From JBMNGO01 sp050949885 (GTDB lineage: Bacteria; Bacillota; Syntrophomonadia; Syntrophomonadales; Syntrophomonadaceae), in the NCBI GenBank assembly GCA_050949885.1, contig JBMNGO010000005.1, forward strand, positions 248,001-312,000: DNA of 64,000 nt, given 5' to 3'. The notes under the pieces are model-generated. The model saw only the letters and a program-made list of their open reading frames with translations. It had not been told where the DNA came from and ran no database searches. Positions 62,567 to 64,000 of the stretch are shown piece by piece. Every line of letters starts with the position of its first letter. Position 1 is the stretch's first letter. A program made the translations under genes and the position numbers.

Positions 62567-62922
62567 GGAGACTCCGTAATAATATTGGGCATATTCCGCC
62601 GTCACGTTTTTAGGCTTTATCTTAACCGGTTCCAGCAAGCCTTGCAGTTTAACCTTCCCCTCCCGACACCGCTTTTCATATCAAACCAGTTGTCAGGCTG
62701 TGCGAAAAGTTTTCAGTGATGCCGCTGCAGGATTAAGGCTGGTATCTTATATGTTGCCCTCAAACACAGCTTTTGAGTATCTAGAATTTTAACACAGTCT
62801 GCCGCTCCCCTAAGCATACTTCCCCCTGACACAATAAGTCTATTATTGGCAGGAATGGCATATTAGCAAAAACGATTAAATATATATAAATAACCAAAAA
62901 TGAAAGCTGAGGTGCCAATTAT
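62567..62922. other. Gene-free stretch before dacF
   Basis: 356 bases. Stop codons in all frames, no strong hairpin terminator, no convincing sigma-F or sigma-A promoter and no known RNA family seen. Confidence 0.5.
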
Positions 62923-64000
62923 ATGTTATTGAGGCGAAAAATGGCTGTATGGTTTATCCTGGCCTGTTTTTCAATAATGGTTTTCTCAGTGCCGGTGCAA
63001 GCCGAATCCATAGATGTTTCGGCTAAATCCTATATACTAATGGATGCCGATTCAGGACAGGTTCTGTTGGCCAAGGATGAAAATGCCAGAATGGCTCCGG
63101 CTAGTATGACTAAATTAATGACTTTGATTTTAGCCATGGAGGACCTGGAAGAGGGAAAGGTGGGGCTTAAAGACAGGGTTATTGCCAGCGAAAATGCCTG
63201 GAAAATGGGGGGCTCCCAGATTTACTTGGAACCCGGGGAAGAAATGACTTATGAAGATATGTTGATAGCCATCGCGGTAGGATCGGCCAATGATGCTTGT
63301 GTAGCGGTAGCCGAACACCTGGAAGGAACCCATCAGAATTTTGTAGATAGAATGAATAAAAAGGCTGAAGAGCTAGGTTTAAAAAATACCCATTTTGTTA
63401 ATTCCCATGGATTGTCTGATGTGGGCCATTATACAAGTGCTTATGATATGGCGGTTATAGCCCGCCATGCATTGCAATATCCCAAAATATTAGAATATAC
63501 AGCAATTAAAGAATACGATCTGAGACAGGGAGAATTTAAGCTTTTTAATACCAATAAATTGTTGTGGTGGTACCAAGGAGCTGACGGTTTTAAAACCGGC
63601 TTTACCAATGATGCTCTGTGGTGCCTTACTTCTACGGCCAAAAGAGATGGGTTAAGGCTGATCAGTGTTGTAATGGCTTCTTCGCAGCAACATGGTAATT
63701 TTAGAGATTCTATGACACTATTTAATTATGGATTTGCCAAGTACTCATACAAGACTTTCTATAACCAGGGAACCGTTTGTGGGGAAGTGCGGGTTGGCAA
63801 GGGTATTGAAGATAAGGTGGAAGTAGTTGCTGCAGACAATGCAGGCTGTATTGTGTTAAAAGGAGAAGAGAAAAATCTGTCCAGCCGTATAGAGCTGACC
63901 TCCTATATTGATGCACCGGTTCAAGAAGGGCAAAAACTTGGAGAAATTTTGGTGTTCGACAATGATGAGCTGGTGAAAAAGGTAGATCTGGTATCAGCCC
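62923..64000 (+). CDS. dacF: D-alanyl-D-alanine carboxypeptidase, DacF type (3' end outside window)
   Basis: The first 359 residues are visible. Signal peptide (AVWFILACFSIMVFSVPVQA) then penicillin-binding S11 domain: SMTK (S-x-x-K), SAND (S-x-N) and FKTG (KTG). Trims cell wall peptides; in Bacillus dacF is made in the forespore under sigma-F and precedes spoIIA genes. ATG after GCTGAGGTG. The reading frame stays open to the end of the window. Confidence 0.93.
   Translation, partial: MLLRRKMAVWFILACFSIMVFSVPVQAESIDVSAKSYILMDADSGQVLLAKDENARMAPASMTKLMTLILAMEDLEEGKVGLKDRVIASENAWKMGGSQIYLEPGEEMTYEDMLIAIAVGSANDACVAVAEHLEGTHQNFVDRMNKKAEELGLKNTHFVNSHGLSDVGHYTSAYDMAVIARHALQYPKILEYTAIKEYDLRQGEFKLFNTNKLLWWYQGADGFKTGFTNDALWCLTSTAKRDGLRLISVVMASSQQHGNFRDSMTLFNYGFAKYSYKTFYNQGTVCGEVRVGKGIEDKVEVVAADNAGCIVLKGEEKNLSSRIELTSYIDAPVQEGQKLGEILVFDNDELVKKVDLVSA

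Overview
The window is one stretch of chromosome from an endospore-forming, anaerobic member of the Clostridia (Firmicutes/Bacillota). The evidence is the sporulation gene set (sigK end, the whole spoIIIAA-AH operon, spoIVB, spo0A, spoIIM, a dacF-type carboxypeptidase), Gram-positive ribosome-binding sites, and gene order close to the Bacillus nudF-spoIIM-yqzK-xerD-deoB and spoIIIA-accBC-asp23-nusB-folD-xseAB-ispA-dxs-tlyA-argR-recN-spoIVB-spo0A blocks. Protein flavour resembles Syntrophomonas-like Clostridia, but that placement is inference. No rRNA, tRNA, transposase, phage or CRISPR is visible. Almost all genes lie on the + strand.

Layout. 1-4.5 kb: sigK 3' end, OsmC-like protein, thioesterase, methyltransferase, two universal stress proteins, a GalT-family nucleotidyltransferase. 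4.5-14.7 kb: YqeG phosphatase and a type IV pilus/competence-type operon (prepilins, ATPase, platform protein, prepilin peptidase, PilM/N/O), with a UPF0316 gene and aroK embedded. 14.9-20.4 kb: tldD/tldE, aroQ, an Xaa-Pro peptidase, efp and a CD1247-like zinc-ribbon protein. 20.5-24.6 kb: DUF3298-type gene (-), hybrid cluster protein, Na+/alanine symporter (-). 24.7-30.4 kb: a structured, unassigned leader-like stretch and the spoIIIA operon.

30.5-38.4 kb: a carboxyltransferase fused to an AccB-type biotin carrier, standing where accBC lies in Bacillus; then asp23/amaP/DUF2273, nusB, a Kae1-like paralogue, a divergent folD, xseAB and ispA. 38.4-39.7 kb: a strong candidate OLE RNA followed by its membrane protein partner OapA. 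39.7-48.5 kb: dxs, tlyA, nadK, mnmM-like, argR, recN, spoIVB, spo0A. 48.5-54.4 kb: steA/steB-like pair, two sugar-phosphate/glycosyl transferases, an M20 peptidase and a DUF3866 protein. 54.4-64 kb: a 41-codon minus-strand gene that looks like the FtsZ inhibitor MciZ with a sigma-E-type promoter, then nudF, an EndoQ-like nuclease, a ComB-like orphan, spoIIM, yqzK, xerD, deoB, pdp, an iron alcohol dehydrogenase and the start of dacF.

Most notable: (1) the OLE RNA-OapA locus with a perfect 12-bp closing helix; (2) the tiny MciZ-like gene with its sigma-E-like promoter; (3) the PycB-AccB fusion that keeps an internal ribosome-binding site able to release free AccB; (4) four genes (galT, pilC, aroQ, pepP-like) whose strong ribosome-binding sites point to AUA, CUG, ACG and AUC starts; (5) an unassigned structured stretch upstream of spoIIIA.
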